From positions 496,001 through 560,000 of the forward strand of contig NZ_JABWGO010000003.1 of the NCBI RefSeq assembly GCF_013363995.1: a stretch of 64,000 nucleotides of DNA, in the 5' to 3' direction. The position numbers were made by a program, and so were the translations under genes. Of the stretch, positions 56,634-64,000 are shown in pieces (within the stretch, counting starts at the first letter, position 1; every line of letters begins with the position of its first letter). Source of the stretch: Nonomuraea rhodomycinica (lineage in GTDB: Bacteria > Actinomycetota > Actinomycetes > Streptosporangiales > Streptosporangiaceae). Below the pieces are notes generated by a model. That model made no database searches and was not told the DNA's origin. It saw only the letters and a list, made by a program, of their open reading frames with translations.

Positions 56634-57260
56634 TCAGCTCAGTAGCTCACGGACCAGCGCCTCGCTCCACCACCGCTCCACCCGGTCGGGCGACCAGCCG
56701 CGCTCCGCGGTGAGCGTCGTGTACACGTCGATGCCGCACAGGCCCGCGTAGACGTCGAGGGCGGCCGGCACGTCCAGGCCCGGGCGCAGCACTCCCGCGG
56801 GCCACGCCGAGAACACCGCCGCGCGGATCCCGTCGGCGCGCTCGCGGCCGTCGCGGTAGACCGCCGCCAGCTCGGGCTCGCTGCGGCCGGCCTCGCGCAG
56901 CAGCATGATGACGTCCCCGGCGCGCTCGTACAGGCGCCGGTCGAAGGCGCTCATCGCGGCGAGCTGCCGCGCGGGATCGTCGCCCGCGGCCTCCAGCTCG
57001 GCGAGCTCCCGTCCCGGGTCGGCCGACAGGTCCGCGGCGTCGGCCAGCGCCCGGGTGAGCCCGGCCTTGTTGCCGTACACCGCGTACACCGTCGGCGCCG
57101 AGACCCCGGCCTCGCGGGCCACGTCGCGGACGGTCGTGGCGGCCCACCCCCGCTCGACGAACAGCCGGCGCGCGGCGCGGGCGATCTCGGCGCGCGTCTC
57201 CAGGGCCTGGGCCGTACGGCGGAGCGAGTCGTAACGGCGCTGACCCACCTCTGCGTTCAT
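56634..57260 (-). CDS. TetR-family transcriptional regulator
   Basis: A 208-residue repressor. The HTH is RAEIARAARRLFVERGWAATTVRDVAREAGVSAPTVYAVYGNKAGLTRAL. ATG 57260 is used; a GTG at 57269 adds three residues. It is divergent from a six-helix membrane protein gene. The 71-bp gap is filled by a 37-bp nested palindrome (57277-57313) and is AT-rich, so autorepression plus repression of the membrane protein is strongly suggested. Confidence 0.92.
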   Translation of the reverse strand: MNAEVGQRRYDSLRRTAQALETRAEIARAARRLFVERGWAATTVRDVAREAGVSAPTVYAVYGNKAGLTRALADAADLSADPGRELAELEAAGDDPARQLAAMSAFDRRLYERAGDVIMLLREAGRSEPELAAVYRDGRERADGIRAAVFSAWPAGVLRPGLDVPAALDVYAGLCGIDVYTTLTAERGWSPDRVERWWSEALVRELLS

Positions 57261-57276
57261 GACTGGCACCCTAAGC

Positions 57277-57313
57277 CTTTACGATGCTTATATTGAATAT
57301 AAAGTGCGTAAAG
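57277..57313. promoter_or_regulatory. Nested 37-bp palindromic operator of the TetR/membrane protein pair
   Basis: Outer arms CTTTACG (57277-57283) and CGTAAAG (57307-57313) and inner arms TTATATT (57288-57294) and AATATAA (57296-57302) are all perfectly symmetric about base 57295. Only the two 4-base segments between inner and outer arms do not match. The inner part is pure A and T apart from the central G and may double as the -10 region of both divergent promoters. Confidence 0.85.
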
Positions 57314-57331
57314 AAGCTTGGAGGCATCGTC

Positions 57332-57979
57332 ATGCGCTTCTCCCGGATCGGCGGCGTCGCCGCGGTGGGCTTCGCCGCCGCGATCGTGACCGCGAACCTG
57401 ATCATGGCCCCGGCCGGCCTGCCGCTCACCGGCGCCGAAGACGCCGAGGTCAGCGCGTTCTTCGCGGCCAACGGCGACGTCGTCGGCGCCGGGTCCGCGC
57501 TCACGCCGCTCGCGTGGGCGCTGGCCACCGTGTTCGGCGCGGGCGCGGTGTCCGTGCTGTGGCCGTCCGAGCGGGAGCGGGGCGAGGCGTGGTCCCTGGT
57601 CGGCTTCGCGGGCCTGGCCTTGCAGAACGTCACCTTCGCCGGGATCATCGCGGCCCGCCTCGCGCTGGCCAGGACGGCTCCGGCCGACCCCGGCGCGACC
57701 CCCGGCCTGTGGGCGTGGCACGACGCGATGTTCACGCTCAACGGCACGTTCCTGGCCGTCGCCCTCCTCGGGCTGTCCGTGGCCGGGCTCCGCGCGCGGT
57801 TCATCCGCCGCTGGCACGCGGCGCTGGGGTTCGTGGCGGCCGGGCTCCAGTTCTCCTCGGCCTGCCTCGCGTTCGCGGTGATGAGGGGGGAGGGGCCGCT
57901 CGGCCTCGTCGGCCTGGCCGGCTGGCTGGCCTGGGTGGCCTGGATCGCCGTCTACGGCATGCGCCTGATCCGCGCGTAG
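57332..57979 (+). CDS. Six-helix membrane protein of unknown function, TetR-controlled
   Basis: A 215-residue protein with six TM segments (about residues 8-30, 62-85, 92-120, 140-160, 168-190, 195-212) and short loops. ATG 57332 follows TTGGAGG at a good distance; the upstream ATG at 57284 lies inside the operator. No family recognised; the fold could resemble DUF4386-like proteins. Divergent placement from TetR with a palindromic operator suggests induction by a small molecule. Confidence 0.75.
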   Translation: MRFSRIGGVAAVGFAAAIVTANLIMAPAGLPLTGAEDAEVSAFFAANGDVVGAGSALTPLAWALATVFGAGAVSVLWPSERERGEAWSLVGFAGLALQNVTFAGIIAARLALARTAPADPGATPGLWAWHDAMFTLNGTFLAVALLGLSVAGLRARFIRRWHAALGFVAAGLQFSSACLAFAVMRGEGPLGLVGLAGWLAWVAWIAVYGMRLIRA

Positions 57980-58004
57980 CCGGTGCGGTTGCGCCGCCGG
58001 GGCG

Positions 58005-59408
58005 TCAGCGGCCGCTCCACTTGATCTCGTACGGCTGGAGCATGACCTGCCGGCCGTCCACGGTCGCGGAGACCGGCGCGTCGGCCGTGTTGACCATGAG
58101 CAGCTCGCGCGGCTGCGCCAGCACGCGGACGCGGGGATCGGAGGAGGCGACCGCCTCCAGCTCCGCCCCGGCCGGGAACCAGCGGGCGAACTCGGTGACC
58201 AGCGTCCCGCTGGGCTGCGGCTCGCCCGTGCGGGGAGCCCACATGCAGCCCACGCAGGGGCCGTCCTTGGCCTGCGGGTTCCAGTACAGGGCGGTGGCGG
58301 CGCCGGCGCGCGCGAGCTCCATCATCGAGACGGCCTGCACCGCCAGGCGCTTGGGCTCCTCCCACGTGGTGCCGTCCTCCGGCACGAAGTACCACTCCGA
58401 CCACCAGACGGGCATGTCGCCGGTGCGCTGCCGCAGCCACGCGGTGACCGCGCCGAACTTGTCCAGCGCGCCGAACTCGTCCGGCCGCAGCTCGTGGGTC
58501 TCGGTGGGGGAGGCGCCGTCCACGACGACGAAGTCGGCCCCCTTCTTGTGCTGGAACCAGTAGTCGAAGGCGTCCAGGGCGTTCTGGTTGACCACCCCCC
58601 AGGGGCCGCGCAGCTCCGACGCGCCGTCCTCGTCGCTGTCGAACCCGATGTACGGCCCGCCGACCTGGGCGTCCGGCCGGGCCGCCTTCACCGCCGCGTA
58701 CACCTTGTTGTAGAGCTCGGTGTAGCCCTTGAAGTCGGCCGGCTTGGAGTGGTCCTTCCAGAAGCCCTTGAGCTCGTTCCACACCATGAAGTACTTCACG
58801 TCGCCGTAGCGGGTGGCGACGGCGGCGGCGAGCCGGGCGAAGTCGTCGTAGTGCTCGGGGTACGGCGCGTCCTCCAGGTGCTCCTTCCAGGCCGACTCCT
58901 CGGTCGGGCCCTCGGGGCCGCCCTTCATCCAGTCGGGGGCGCAGCACAGCGTGATGACCGGGGTGGCGCCCGACTCCCGCATGAGGCCGACCCGGCTGTC
59001 GAGGTCCTCCCAGAAGAACTCGCCGCGGCGCGGCTCGGGGTTGAGCGCGCCGAAGCCCATGATGTGCTGGTTCTGCAGCATCGGCGTGCGGGCCAGCGTC
59101 CCGGCCACCGTCCGCTCGAAGTCCGGGCTGACGTTGTTGGCGCTGACGCCGGTGTGGGTGAAGCCCCAGCGCGGCCAGCCGGCGTCCACGGGCGGCGGTT
59201 CGGCGATCGCCCTCGGCGCGGACGGCGCGGCTCCGGACGCCCGCCCGGTCGGGGCCGTCTCGCCGGTGGGGACGCCCGTGCCGCCTCCGGGGGAGCAGCT
59301 CGCCACGGCGAGGACCGCCGCCATGACCGCCGCCATGACCGCCGCCGCCATGAGCGGTCTCCGTGCGGGTCGCGGGCGTCCCGCCGGCGGGTGGAAAGCC
59401 GATGTCAC
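58005..59408 (-). CDS. Clan GH-A glycoside hydrolase lipoprotein (GH39-like)
   Basis: A 467-residue exported enzyme starting at GTG 59408. A hydrophobic signal with AAVMAAV repeats ends in the lipobox AVASC. The mature part forms a (beta/alpha)8 barrel: VITLCCAPDWMKGGP, MVWNELKGFWK with probable acid/base E212, and MPVWWSEWYFVPEDG with probable nucleophile E338, followed by a small beta domain (EIKWSG at the end). The NE and SE(W) pair at the ends of strands 4 and 7 defines clan GH-A; xylosidase/iduronidase (GH39) is the closest by pattern. Substrate unknown. Confidence 0.8.
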   Translation of the reverse strand: MTSAFHPPAGRPRPARRPLMAAAVMAAVMAAVLAVASCSPGGGTGVPTGETAPTGRASGAAPSAPRAIAEPPPVDAGWPRWGFTHTGVSANNVSPDFERTVAGTLARTPMLQNQHIMGFGALNPEPRRGEFFWEDLDSRVGLMRESGATPVITLCCAPDWMKGGPEGPTEESAWKEHLEDAPYPEHYDDFARLAAAVATRYGDVKYFMVWNELKGFWKDHSKPADFKGYTELYNKVYAAVKAARPDAQVGGPYIGFDSDEDGASELRGPWGVVNQNALDAFDYWFQHKKGADFVVVDGASPTETHELRPDEFGALDKFGAVTAWLRQRTGDMPVWWSEWYFVPEDGTTWEEPKRLAVQAVSMMELARAGAATALYWNPQAKDGPCVGCMWAPRTGEPQPSGTLVTEFARWFPAGAELEAVASSDPRVRVLAQPRELLMVNTADAPVSATVDGRQVMLQPYEIKWSGR

Positions 59409-59503
59409 CTGATCCCCATCCGATCCGCGGTCGATGCAGGGATGTAGCGTTCCACGCCGGGCGTAAGGCCGTCGTATCGAGGGCTCTCTTCACAGCCCAA
59501 TCG

Positions 59504-60679
59504 TTATCGCCGGGCGCGCACCGTCCATTCCAGCTCGCCGGCGACCACCTCGGGCTTCCAGTAACCGATGGCGCGGCCCTTCTCCAGGGCGTCGGCGGTG
59601 GCCTTGAGGAGGGTGTGGTAGGAGCGGATGCGGACACCGCCGGGGGTGAAGTCCATGGTGCCCTCGTTGTCGGTGTCACCGACGTCGCGCCGTACGGAGT
59701 CGACGACGAGGTGGTTGCCGGATCCGTCGGCGCCGACGGGGAGCATGCGCCCGTCCCACCATTCCGAGCGCGGGTCCGACTCCTCGCCGCCGTAGTCCTC
59801 GTCGTCGACGTCGCAGAGGCCGCGCCAGGTGTCGAGGATCTCCCGGACGCTGAGGCTGGTGTTGCCGAGGAAGCCGAAACCCCAGGTGTCCTCCGCGGTG
59901 ACGGCCCCGTCGTGGCGCAGCAGCGAGGCGCGCAGGTCGTCGGGCAGGCGCCGGCCCATCCGGGCCTCGACCGCCGCGACGGCGGCGGGCTCGGCGGGCC
60001 CGGCCAGCGTCCGGCGGCTCTTCGGGGCGTGGGTTCTCAGCCATCGCTCGATGCGCCGCCACTGCCGGTGGACCGCCCGGGTGACCTTCGCGTCCGGCGC
60101 GAGCGCGGGGAGGGCGGCGCGGCTCGGGGGGTGACAGTCCGGGTCGGGAACCGCCACGGGTTCCGGGCCGGACGCCGTCCCTTCTCGACGCAGCTCGGCG
60201 AACAGGCAGTCGGCGCCGGGCGGGTCCGTGAGGCATGGCCGCTCCTGGGAGGGGCCCCAGGAGGTCGCCGGCTCCTTGGAGAAGACCGCCGACTCCAGGA
60301 CCTGGCCGCCGGCGGCGACCAGGCACAGCGCGAGGCCCACGGCGCCCCAGCGGGTCAGGCGGCGGCGGGTGGCCTCGTCCAGCGGCTGCCTGGCGGGGCG
60401 GTCGTGGCCGCCCTGGAGGAACGCCGGGATCCTGGCCGGCCCGGCGGCGGCGTAGCGGGCGAGGTCCTCGGCGGTGGGCGCGCCGAGGACCGGGGCCGGC
60501 GGCCACCGGTCCACGGGCGGGCCGGCGGGGCCCGCGGGCCGGGCGGCCGCGTGCTCGTGCCGTACCGGAGCGGGCAGCGCCGGGCGGCGGCGGGAACGGA
60601 CGATCAGGACGATCGCCGCCGCCACCGCGGCCGCCGCGAGGGCGAGCCACACCCTCCGCGAGATGATCATTCGCCGCAC
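59504..60679 (-). CDS. SMI1/KNR4-family protein with two membrane segments
   Basis: A 391-residue protein. Two TM helices (about residues 10-27 and 112-128) frame a Pro/Ala-rich segment; the second half is the SMI1/KNR4 fold: WRRIERWLRTHAPKSRRTLAGPAEPAAVAAVEARMGRRLPDDLRASLLRHDGA, then WGFGFLGNTSLSVREILDTWRGL and LPVGADGSGNHLVVDSVR. In bacteria this domain is often an immunity protein against polymorphic toxins, but no toxin gene was seen nearby, and actinomycetes have many solitary copies. The 95 bp to the GH gene hold only promoter space. Confidence 0.82.
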   Translation of the reverse strand: MRRMIISRRVWLALAAAAVAAAIVLIVRSRRRPALPAPVRHEHAAARPAGPAGPPVDRWPPAPVLGAPTAEDLARYAAAGPARIPAFLQGGHDRPARQPLDEATRRRLTRWGAVGLALCLVAAGGQVLESAVFSKEPATSWGPSQERPCLTDPPGADCLFAELRREGTASGPEPVAVPDPDCHPPSRAALPALAPDAKVTRAVHRQWRRIERWLRTHAPKSRRTLAGPAEPAAVAAVEARMGRRLPDDLRASLLRHDGAVTAEDTWGFGFLGNTSLSVREILDTWRGLCDVDDEDYGGEESDPRSEWWDGRMLPVGADGSGNHLVVDSVRRDVGDTDNEGTMDFTPGGVRIRSYHTLLKATADALEKGRAIGYWKPEVVAGELEWTVRARR

Positions 60680-60715
60680 GCCCGGCAGAGTACCCCGGAT
60701 CGGGCCGCGACGAGA

Positions 60716-61504
60716 TCACGCGGCGGCGCGCTCGCGCTGGAACAGCCGGACGCCGGCGACCGCCAGCGGCAGGAACAGCAGACTGAACGCGGCGCCCACC
60801 ACGTAGGTGAGCTGGACGGGGATGAGCGTCATCCCGGCGAACGCGGCGAGGTAGACGGCGCTCAGCCACCAGCCGACGACCCCCGCCCGCGCCAGCCCGG
60901 CCGACAGCGCCAGCAGCCCGAGGAAGGCGAGCAGCTCGGTGCCGCTCCACAGCGGCATGAAGGCGGAGCCGTCCACCGTGTCGGAGATGCGGACGGCCAC
61001 GTCGAGCGGGAGCTGCCGCCCGGTGACCATCCGCCACCAGTCGTCGCGCACGGCGCCGGAGACGTTCAGCAGGCCGATCGCCGTGGCCAGGGCGCCGAGC
61101 AGGGTGGGCCAGGCGCCCTTGCGGCCGCGCACCAGGCCGGGCACGGCCAGGGCGCCGAGGGCCCCGGCGACGAGGCCGTAGTGCAGCAGCATGGCCGACA
61201 GCTCGGTCAGGGACGTGTCGCGGGCCAGCGAGGTGATGTAGTCGGCCGCCGAGTCCGACACCTGGGGCGGGCAGGTCATCATCCCGGCCAGCATGAGCGC
61301 GGGCCCGGCGACGAGGGCGCCGGCGGCCGCGCGCCGCAGCACGCGGGCCGGCCTTCCGGTGTCGCCCGGCGCGACGGCGGCGCCGTTCGCGGCGCGGCTG
61401 TTCGCGGGGCCGTTCACGACACCGTCGGCGGGGCCGTTCAGAGGGCCGTTCACGGAGCTGTTCAGCGGGCCGGCGGCGTCAGCGGCGGGGGAGAAGGCGG
61501 TCAT
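60716..61504 (-). CDS. Multi-pass membrane protein of unknown function
   Basis: A 262-residue protein. The first 50 residues are repetitive (NGPLNGP, VNGPAN), coded by an imperfect 18-24 bp repeat at 61390-61480, and probably cytoplasmic. Six TM segments follow (about residues 58-78, 103-123, 133-150, 188-206, 213-232, 237-255). No family recognised. The SMI1/KNR4 gene begins 36 bp after its stop on the same strand, so the two may be cotranscribed. Confidence 0.7.
   Translation of the reverse strand: MTAFSPAADAAGPLNSSVNGPLNGPADGVVNGPANSRAANGAAVAPGDTGRPARVLRRAAAGALVAGPALMLAGMMTCPPQVSDSAADYITSLARDTSLTELSAMLLHYGLVAGALGALAVPGLVRGRKGAWPTLLGALATAIGLLNVSGAVRDDWWRMVTGRQLPLDVAVRISDTVDGSAFMPLWSGTELLAFLGLLALSAGLARAGVVGWWLSAVYLAAFAGMTLIPVQLTYVVGAAFSLLFLPLAVAGVRLFQRERAAA
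61390..61480. repeat. Imperfect short repeats in a membrane protein N-terminus
   Basis: GGGCCGTTCA and GCTGTTC motifs alternate about every 18-24 bp (GGCCGTTCACGAC, GGGCCGTTCAGAG, GGGCCGTTCACGG, GCTGTTCAGCGGG), giving repeated NGP/NGPLN residues at the protein N-terminus. Confidence 0.6.
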
Positions 61505-61717
61505 GTCGTACCTCCGGTGAGGGGTGGCGTCTCGTTGACGTGGACCACTGTCGCGTCCGGGCGGCGCGCGGCGCGTCCGCCGTTTCGCACCGTCGTCCCT
61601 CGCCGTCCCGGCGGACGGCGGCGAGGCGGGGTCCCCCTCATGGCGGACCCGTGGGACGGGCCGGGTCCGCCGTCCGGCGGAGCCGCCGGGCGGCGGCCCT
61701 GGTTACGATCGGTGGCC

Positions 61718-62899
61718 ATGACGACGAGACGGCTGCCCGACCCCCGCCTGATACCGCTGGTGTTCGGGCCGGTCATCGGGGTGCTGGCGGTGCTGGAGAC
61801 GCGGCTGGACGACGGGTTCGGCGCGGCGGCGACGGCCACCTGGGTGACGGGGGTGCTGCTGGCCGCCGGTGTGGTGCTGGCGGCCTGGGCCCCGCTGGCG
61901 GGCGCGGTCGCGGCGGCGGTGTGCCTGCCGCTGAGCGTGGTCGTCTTCGACGGCCCCGGCATGGGCGGGGCCGGCATGATCGGGCTGATCGGCGTGGTCG
62001 CGTGGGTGGGCCGGCGGGAGCCGCCGCGCCGCTCGGCCGTCGCGCTGGGCGTGGCGGCCGTGTCGTTCACCGTCGTGTCGATCGCGGCCGGGGGCTCGGC
62101 GTGGGAGCTGTTCTTCGTGCCGGCCGTGCTGCTGCCGGGCTGGTCGATGGGGCTGCTGGCGCGGCGCAGCGGCGAGCGGGCGCTGCGCCTGGCCGAGCTG
62201 GCGGCGGCGCTGGACGCCGAGCGGGAGGCGAACGCGCAGGCCGCCGTCGCGCAGGAGCGCACGCGCATCGCGCGCGAGGTCCACGACGCGGTGGCGCACT
62301 CGGTCAGCGTGATGACGTTGCAGCTCGGCGGGCTGCGGCGGCTGCTGGCGGACCGGCCGGCCGAGCAGGAGGTCGTGGCCGGGCTGGAGCGGCTGGGCCG
62401 GCAGACGGTGGAGGAGATGCGCGGCCTGGTGGGCATCCTGCGCGAGCGCGTGGACGGCGGCGAGACGGCGCCGGTGCCGTCGCTGGAGCGGGTGGAGGAG
62501 CTGGTCGGGGACGTGCGCGCCGCGGGTCTGCCGGTGCGGCTGGACGTCGCGGCGGACCTGCCCCGGCTGCCCCCGGTGCTGGACCTGACCGCGTACCGGG
62601 TGCTGCAGGAGGCGCTGACGAACGTGCTGCGGCACGCCGGGGCCGCCCCCACGACCGTCGTGCTCGGCCGCGAGGGGCAGGCGCTGCTGCTGGAGGTGCG
62701 CAACGACCCCGCGTCCGGGAGCGCCCCGGCGGGCCGGCCCGCGGGCGGGGCGGCCGGCGGCGGCCACGGCCTGGTCGGCATGCGGGAGAGGCTGGCGATG
62801 GTGCAGGGCACGCTGCGGACGGGCCCCGAGCCGGACGGCGGCTTCGCCGTGCGGGCCCGCTTCCCGCTGCCCAGGACGTGGGAGAGGACGACGGCATGA
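61718..62899 (+). CDS. Sensor histidine kinase, NarL/DesK type (HisKA_3)
   Basis: A 393-residue kinase. Four to five TM helices in residues 10-150 are followed by the HisKA_3 block (QERTRIAREVHDAVAHSVSVMTLQLGG, H189) and the ATPase domain (LTAYRVLQEALTNVLRHAGAA, LLEVRNDPASG, GGHGLVGMRERLAMVQG). ATG 61718 lies 9 bp after a TACGAT box (61704-61709), which suggests a leaderless transcript; ATG 61639 would add 26 residues. It overlaps its response regulator by 4 bp. Signal unknown. Confidence 0.93.
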   Translation: MTTRRLPDPRLIPLVFGPVIGVLAVLETRLDDGFGAAATATWVTGVLLAAGVVLAAWAPLAGAVAAAVCLPLSVVVFDGPGMGGAGMIGLIGVVAWVGRREPPRRSAVALGVAAVSFTVVSIAAGGSAWELFFVPAVLLPGWSMGLLARRSGERALRLAELAAALDAEREANAQAAVAQERTRIAREVHDAVAHSVSVMTLQLGGLRRLLADRPAEQEVVAGLERLGRQTVEEMRGLVGILRERVDGGETAPVPSLERVEELVGDVRAAGLPVRLDVAADLPRLPPVLDLTAYRVLQEALTNVLRHAGAAPTTVVLGREGQALLLEVRNDPASGSAPAGRPAGGAAGGGHGLVGMRERLAMVQGTLRTGPEPDGGFAVRARFPLPRTWERTTA

Positions 62900-63603
62900 C
62901 GGTCTCGGTGGTGCTGGTCGACGACGAGGCGATGGTCCGCGCCGGGCTGCGCATGGTGCTGAGCGGGGAGCCGGACATCGAGGTGGTCGGCGAGGCGTCC
63001 GACGGGCTGGAGGCGCTGGACCTGGTCGCCCGTACCCGCCCGGACGTGGTGCTGATGGACGTGCGGATGCCGCGCATGGACGGGCTGGCCGCGGCGCGCC
63101 GGCTGGTGGCGGAGCATCCGGGCAGCAAGGTGGTGGTGCTGACCACGTTCGACGAGGACGAGCACGTGGCGGCCGCCCTGCGGGCCGGGGTGAGCGGGTT
63201 CCTGCTGAAGGTGTCGCCGCCGGAGCAGCTCGTCGAGGCGGTCAGGACGGTGGCGGCCGGGGGCGGGCTGCTCGACCCGGCGGTCACGCTGCGCGTCATC
63301 GCCGCGTTCGCCCACCGGCCCGGCGAGGGCGACGGGCCGGACCGTACGGCGGAGCTGGCCTCGCTGACGGGCCGGGAGACGGACGTGCTGCGGCTGCTGG
63401 CGGGGGGCCTGACCAACACGCAGATCGCCGCCCGGCTCTACCTCGGGGAGGCGACGGTCAAGACACACCTGTCGCGGGTGCTGATGAAGCTGGGGCTGAC
63501 CAGCCGGGTCCAGGCCGTGGTGTTCGCCTACGAGAGCGGGCTGGTGCGCCCCGGCGAAACCGCTGGAGGCGGGGACGATTCTGGAGTATGCAGGACACCG
63601 TGA
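62896..63603 (+). CDS. NarL/LuxR-type response regulator
   Basis: A 235-residue partner of the overlapping kinase (ATGA at 62896). The receiver has VVLVDDEAMVRAGLR, phosphoacceptor Asp in VVLMDVRMPRMDG, LTTFDEDEHV and FLLKVS; the LuxR HTH is LASLTGRETDVLRLLAGGLTNTQIAARLYLGEATVKTHLSRVLMKLGL. The short C-terminus (GGGDDSGVCRTP) overlaps the start of the MarR gene by 16 bp, so three genes may be cotranscribed. Confidence 0.94.
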   Translation: MTVSVVLVDDEAMVRAGLRMVLSGEPDIEVVGEASDGLEALDLVARTRPDVVLMDVRMPRMDGLAAARRLVAEHPGSKVVVLTTFDEDEHVAAALRAGVSGFLLKVSPPEQLVEAVRTVAAGGGLLDPAVTLRVIAAFAHRPGEGDGPDRTAELASLTGRETDVLRLLAGGLTNTQIAARLYLGEATVKTHLSRVLMKLGLTSRVQAVVFAYESGLVRPGETAGGGDDSGVCRTP

Positions 63604-64000
63604 CCGACGACCTGGACGTGGACGCCTTCACCGCGGCGATCGAGAACTTCAACCGCTTCTACATCCGGCTTCCGGTGCTGGAGAAGCTGCCGTTCACGAC
63701 GCTGTCGGTGCTGGACACCCTCGCGTCCGCCGACGGGCCGATGCGGCTGACCGAGCTGACCAGGACGGAGCAGATCAGCCAGCCGGCCGTCACGCAGCTC
63801 GTCACCCGCCTGGAGCGCGACGGGCTCGTGGAGCGCCGCCCCGACCCGCGGGACGGGCGCGCCGTGCTCGTGCACATCACCGAGGCGGGCCGGCGGATCG
63901 GCCGGGCGCGGCACGAGGACCGTACGCGGCACCTGCTGCCGCTCGTCGCCCGGCTCACCCCCGAGCAGCGGCGGGCCATCGCGGGCGCGCTGCCGGCGCT
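63588..64000 (+). CDS. MarR-family transcriptional regulator (3' end outside window)
   Basis: The frame starts at ATG 63588, with CTGGAG just upstream, inside the last codons of the response regulator, and stays open to the end of the window (137 codons). The winged HTH is clear: EKLPFTTLSVLDTLASADGPMRLTELTRTEQISQPAVTQLVTRLERDGLVERRPDPRDGRAVLVHITEAG, including the wing DPRDGR typical of MarR. Only about 20 residues of dimerisation helix are expected to be missing. It probably controls a transporter or oxidoreductase beyond the window. Confidence 0.87.
   Translation, partial: MQDTVTDDLDVDAFTAAIENFNRFYIRLPVLEKLPFTTLSVLDTLASADGPMRLTELTRTEQISQPAVTQLVTRLERDGLVERRPDPRDGRAVLVHITEAGRRIGRARHEDRTRHLLPLVARLTPEQRRAIAGALPA

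Noticed and set aside
59363..61717. A plus-strand frame of over 1,100 codons ending in the second histidine kinase
   Set aside because: Only the last 393 codons read like protein. The upstream part lies antisense to the SMI1/KNR4 and membrane-protein genes and is low-complexity.

Overview
The window is a 64 kb piece of a very GC-rich chromosome with dense, mostly short-spaced genes, frequent GTG starts and 4-bp ATGA/GTGA overlaps. Together with the gene families present (AzlC/AzlD, CGNR/ABATE regulator, MsiK-type ATPase, NarL-type two-component pairs, a selenocysteine locus beside a formate dehydrogenase), this points to a filamentous actinomycete, probably of the Streptosporangiales type (inference; no rRNA marker is present). 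About 60 protein genes and one tRNA are supported. No insertion sequence, prophage or CRISPR array was seen.

Layout. (1) 1-4.3 kb: a membrane-linked formate dehydrogenase operon (alpha subunit cut by the window edge, four-cluster Fe-S subunit, NrfD-like anchor). (2) 4.3-8.1 kb: a degraded reading frame, a membrane protein, an AraC regulator with a quinone-reductase-like enzyme, and a stand-alone Clp N-domain protein. (3) 8.2-12.9 kb: the complete selenocysteine set selD (minus strand), tRNA-Sec(UCA), selA and selB, presumably serving the formate dehydrogenase. (4) 13-15.2 kb: an aquaporin and a glutathione-independent formaldehyde dehydrogenase, ended by a 19-bp-arm hairpin. With region 1 this could form a formaldehyde to formate to CO2 route. 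(5) 15.2-20.9 kb: a NarL/DesK-type two-component pair, a secreted PAF-acetylhydrolase-like lipase, an MHS-family MFS permease and a DUF4142 protein. (6) 21-30.5 kb: a polyol catabolic block: mannitol/arabinitol-type dehydrogenase, xylulokinase, sugar ABC importer with its own ATPase, a sorbitol/xylitol-type dehydrogenase and a DeoR regulator. (7) 30.5-44 kb: a mosaic of small regulator-target pairs (cupin; CGNR regulator/MFS; GlxA-like AraC/cupin; TetR/NmrA-like; BNR-repeat protein; Lrp/AzlCD; TetR/FAD monooxygenase; LysR/agmatinase). (8) 43.9-49.7 kb: LacI regulator, alpha-glucoside-type ABC importer without an ATPase, and GH13 alpha-glucosidase. (9) 49.7-64 kb: cupredoxin lipoprotein, MFS protein, ROK regulator, orphan response regulator, CocE-type hydrolase, GlsB-like protein, TetR/membrane protein pair, clan GH-A glycosidase lipoprotein, SMI1/KNR4 protein, a second two-component pair and a truncated MarR gene.

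Two sequence-level themes stand out. First, many gene ends (at least seven) are built from short tandem repeats of 13 to 48 bp that run across or up to the stop codon, and similar repeats extend into SelB, a histidine kinase N-terminus and two MFS proteins. Second, several divergent or autoregulated promoters carry unusually clear dyad operators, notably a nested 37-bp palindrome at 57277-57313 and twin TAACC-N9-GGTTA sites spaced 42 bp apart between a CGNR regulator and an MFS exporter.
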